5,611 bases of DNA from Candidatus Peregrinibacteria bacterium CG_4_10_14_0_2_um_filter_43_11 (GTDB taxonomy: Bacteria; Patescibacteriota; Gracilibacteria; UM-FILTER-43-11): contig PFOK01000108.1 of NCBI GenBank assembly GCA_002792495.1, positions 1 to 5,611 on the forward strand, given 5' to 3'. The notes below the pieces were generated by a model that did not search any database, was not told the DNA's origin, and worked only from the letters and a program-made list of their open reading frames with translations. Positions 5,508-5,611 of the stretch are shown here, one piece after another. The translations under genes were made by a program, and so were the position numbers. The stretch's first letter is position 1. Each line of letters starts with the position of its first letter.

Positions 5508-5611
5508 CCTCTAATCGGTAGCGTAGTAAAAATGGGGCGTTAAAATCTGACTTCTTGTTTATCTCTAGCCTATAAGTCAGGATTATCTCGATAATCACTA
5601 ACTTTAAGCTC
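5508..5611 (+). other. Structured non-coding stretch after the strong promoter
   Basis: The interval after tyrA-pheA (5288-5611) holds no credible gene; its last part is the predicted start of a transcript cut off by the window edge. Two hairpins are adjacent: CTGACTT (5547-5553) with AAGTCAG (5574-5580), a perfect 7-bp stem, and GATTAT-CTCG-ATAATC (5581-5596). The only ATG, at 5532, gives a three-codon frame. I do not recognise tRNA, tmRNA, RNase P or a known riboswitch. It may be the 5' leader of the next gene or the start of a small RNA. Confidence 0.35.

Noticed and set aside
5311..5598. Short open frames on both strands across the 3' intergenic region
   Set aside because: They run through the 94-bp palindrome and the promoter, show no domain features, and their coding is explained by the inverted repeat and AT-rich DNA.

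Overview
The window looks like bacterial chromosome, most likely from a Candidate Phyla Radiation (Patescibacteria) lineage. The main reason is the first gene: a long single-pass-anchored TraD/VirD4-like ATPase with a large N-terminal region of the kind I know from that group. GC content is moderate, and Shine-Dalgarno sequences are absent or weak. This assignment is an inference. The standard genetic code is supported: the two long genes contain many GGN glycines and no in-frame TGA, and the intact genes end in TAA or TAG.

Layout, all on the + strand. Positions 1-263 are non-coding and hold a 30-bp palindrome and a good sigma70-type promoter. Positions 264-2882 encode the membrane-anchored ATPase. 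Its stop codon runs into a roughly 90-bp palindromic, MITE-like element (2881-2970). Next comes a MazEF toxin-antitoxin pair with a probable MazE operator (2989-3001). mazE is intact (3029-3259). mazF (3253-3594) is interrupted by an in-frame TGA at codon 64, with clear MazF homology on both sides of it. The mazF reading frame overlaps by 8 bp the start of a fused prephenate dehydrogenase-prephenate dehydratase-ACT gene (3587-5287). After that gene a 94-bp cloverleaf-foldable repeat (5348-5441) is followed by a T-rich tract and may act as its terminator. The last ~140 bases hold a perfect-consensus promoter (5474-5501) pointing out of the window, then a structured stretch without an ORF.

The genes do not form one pathway. 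The ATPase probably moves DNA or substrates at the membrane. MazEF is a stress or selfish module that looks inserted and damaged. TyrA-PheA makes the precursors of tyrosine and phenylalanine from prephenate. The most interesting points are the TyrA-PheA fusion without a chorismate mutase domain and with an altered TRF motif, the broken mazF next to an intact antitoxin and operator, the tight mazF/tyrA junction, and the two intergenic elements with similar branched palindromic architecture.
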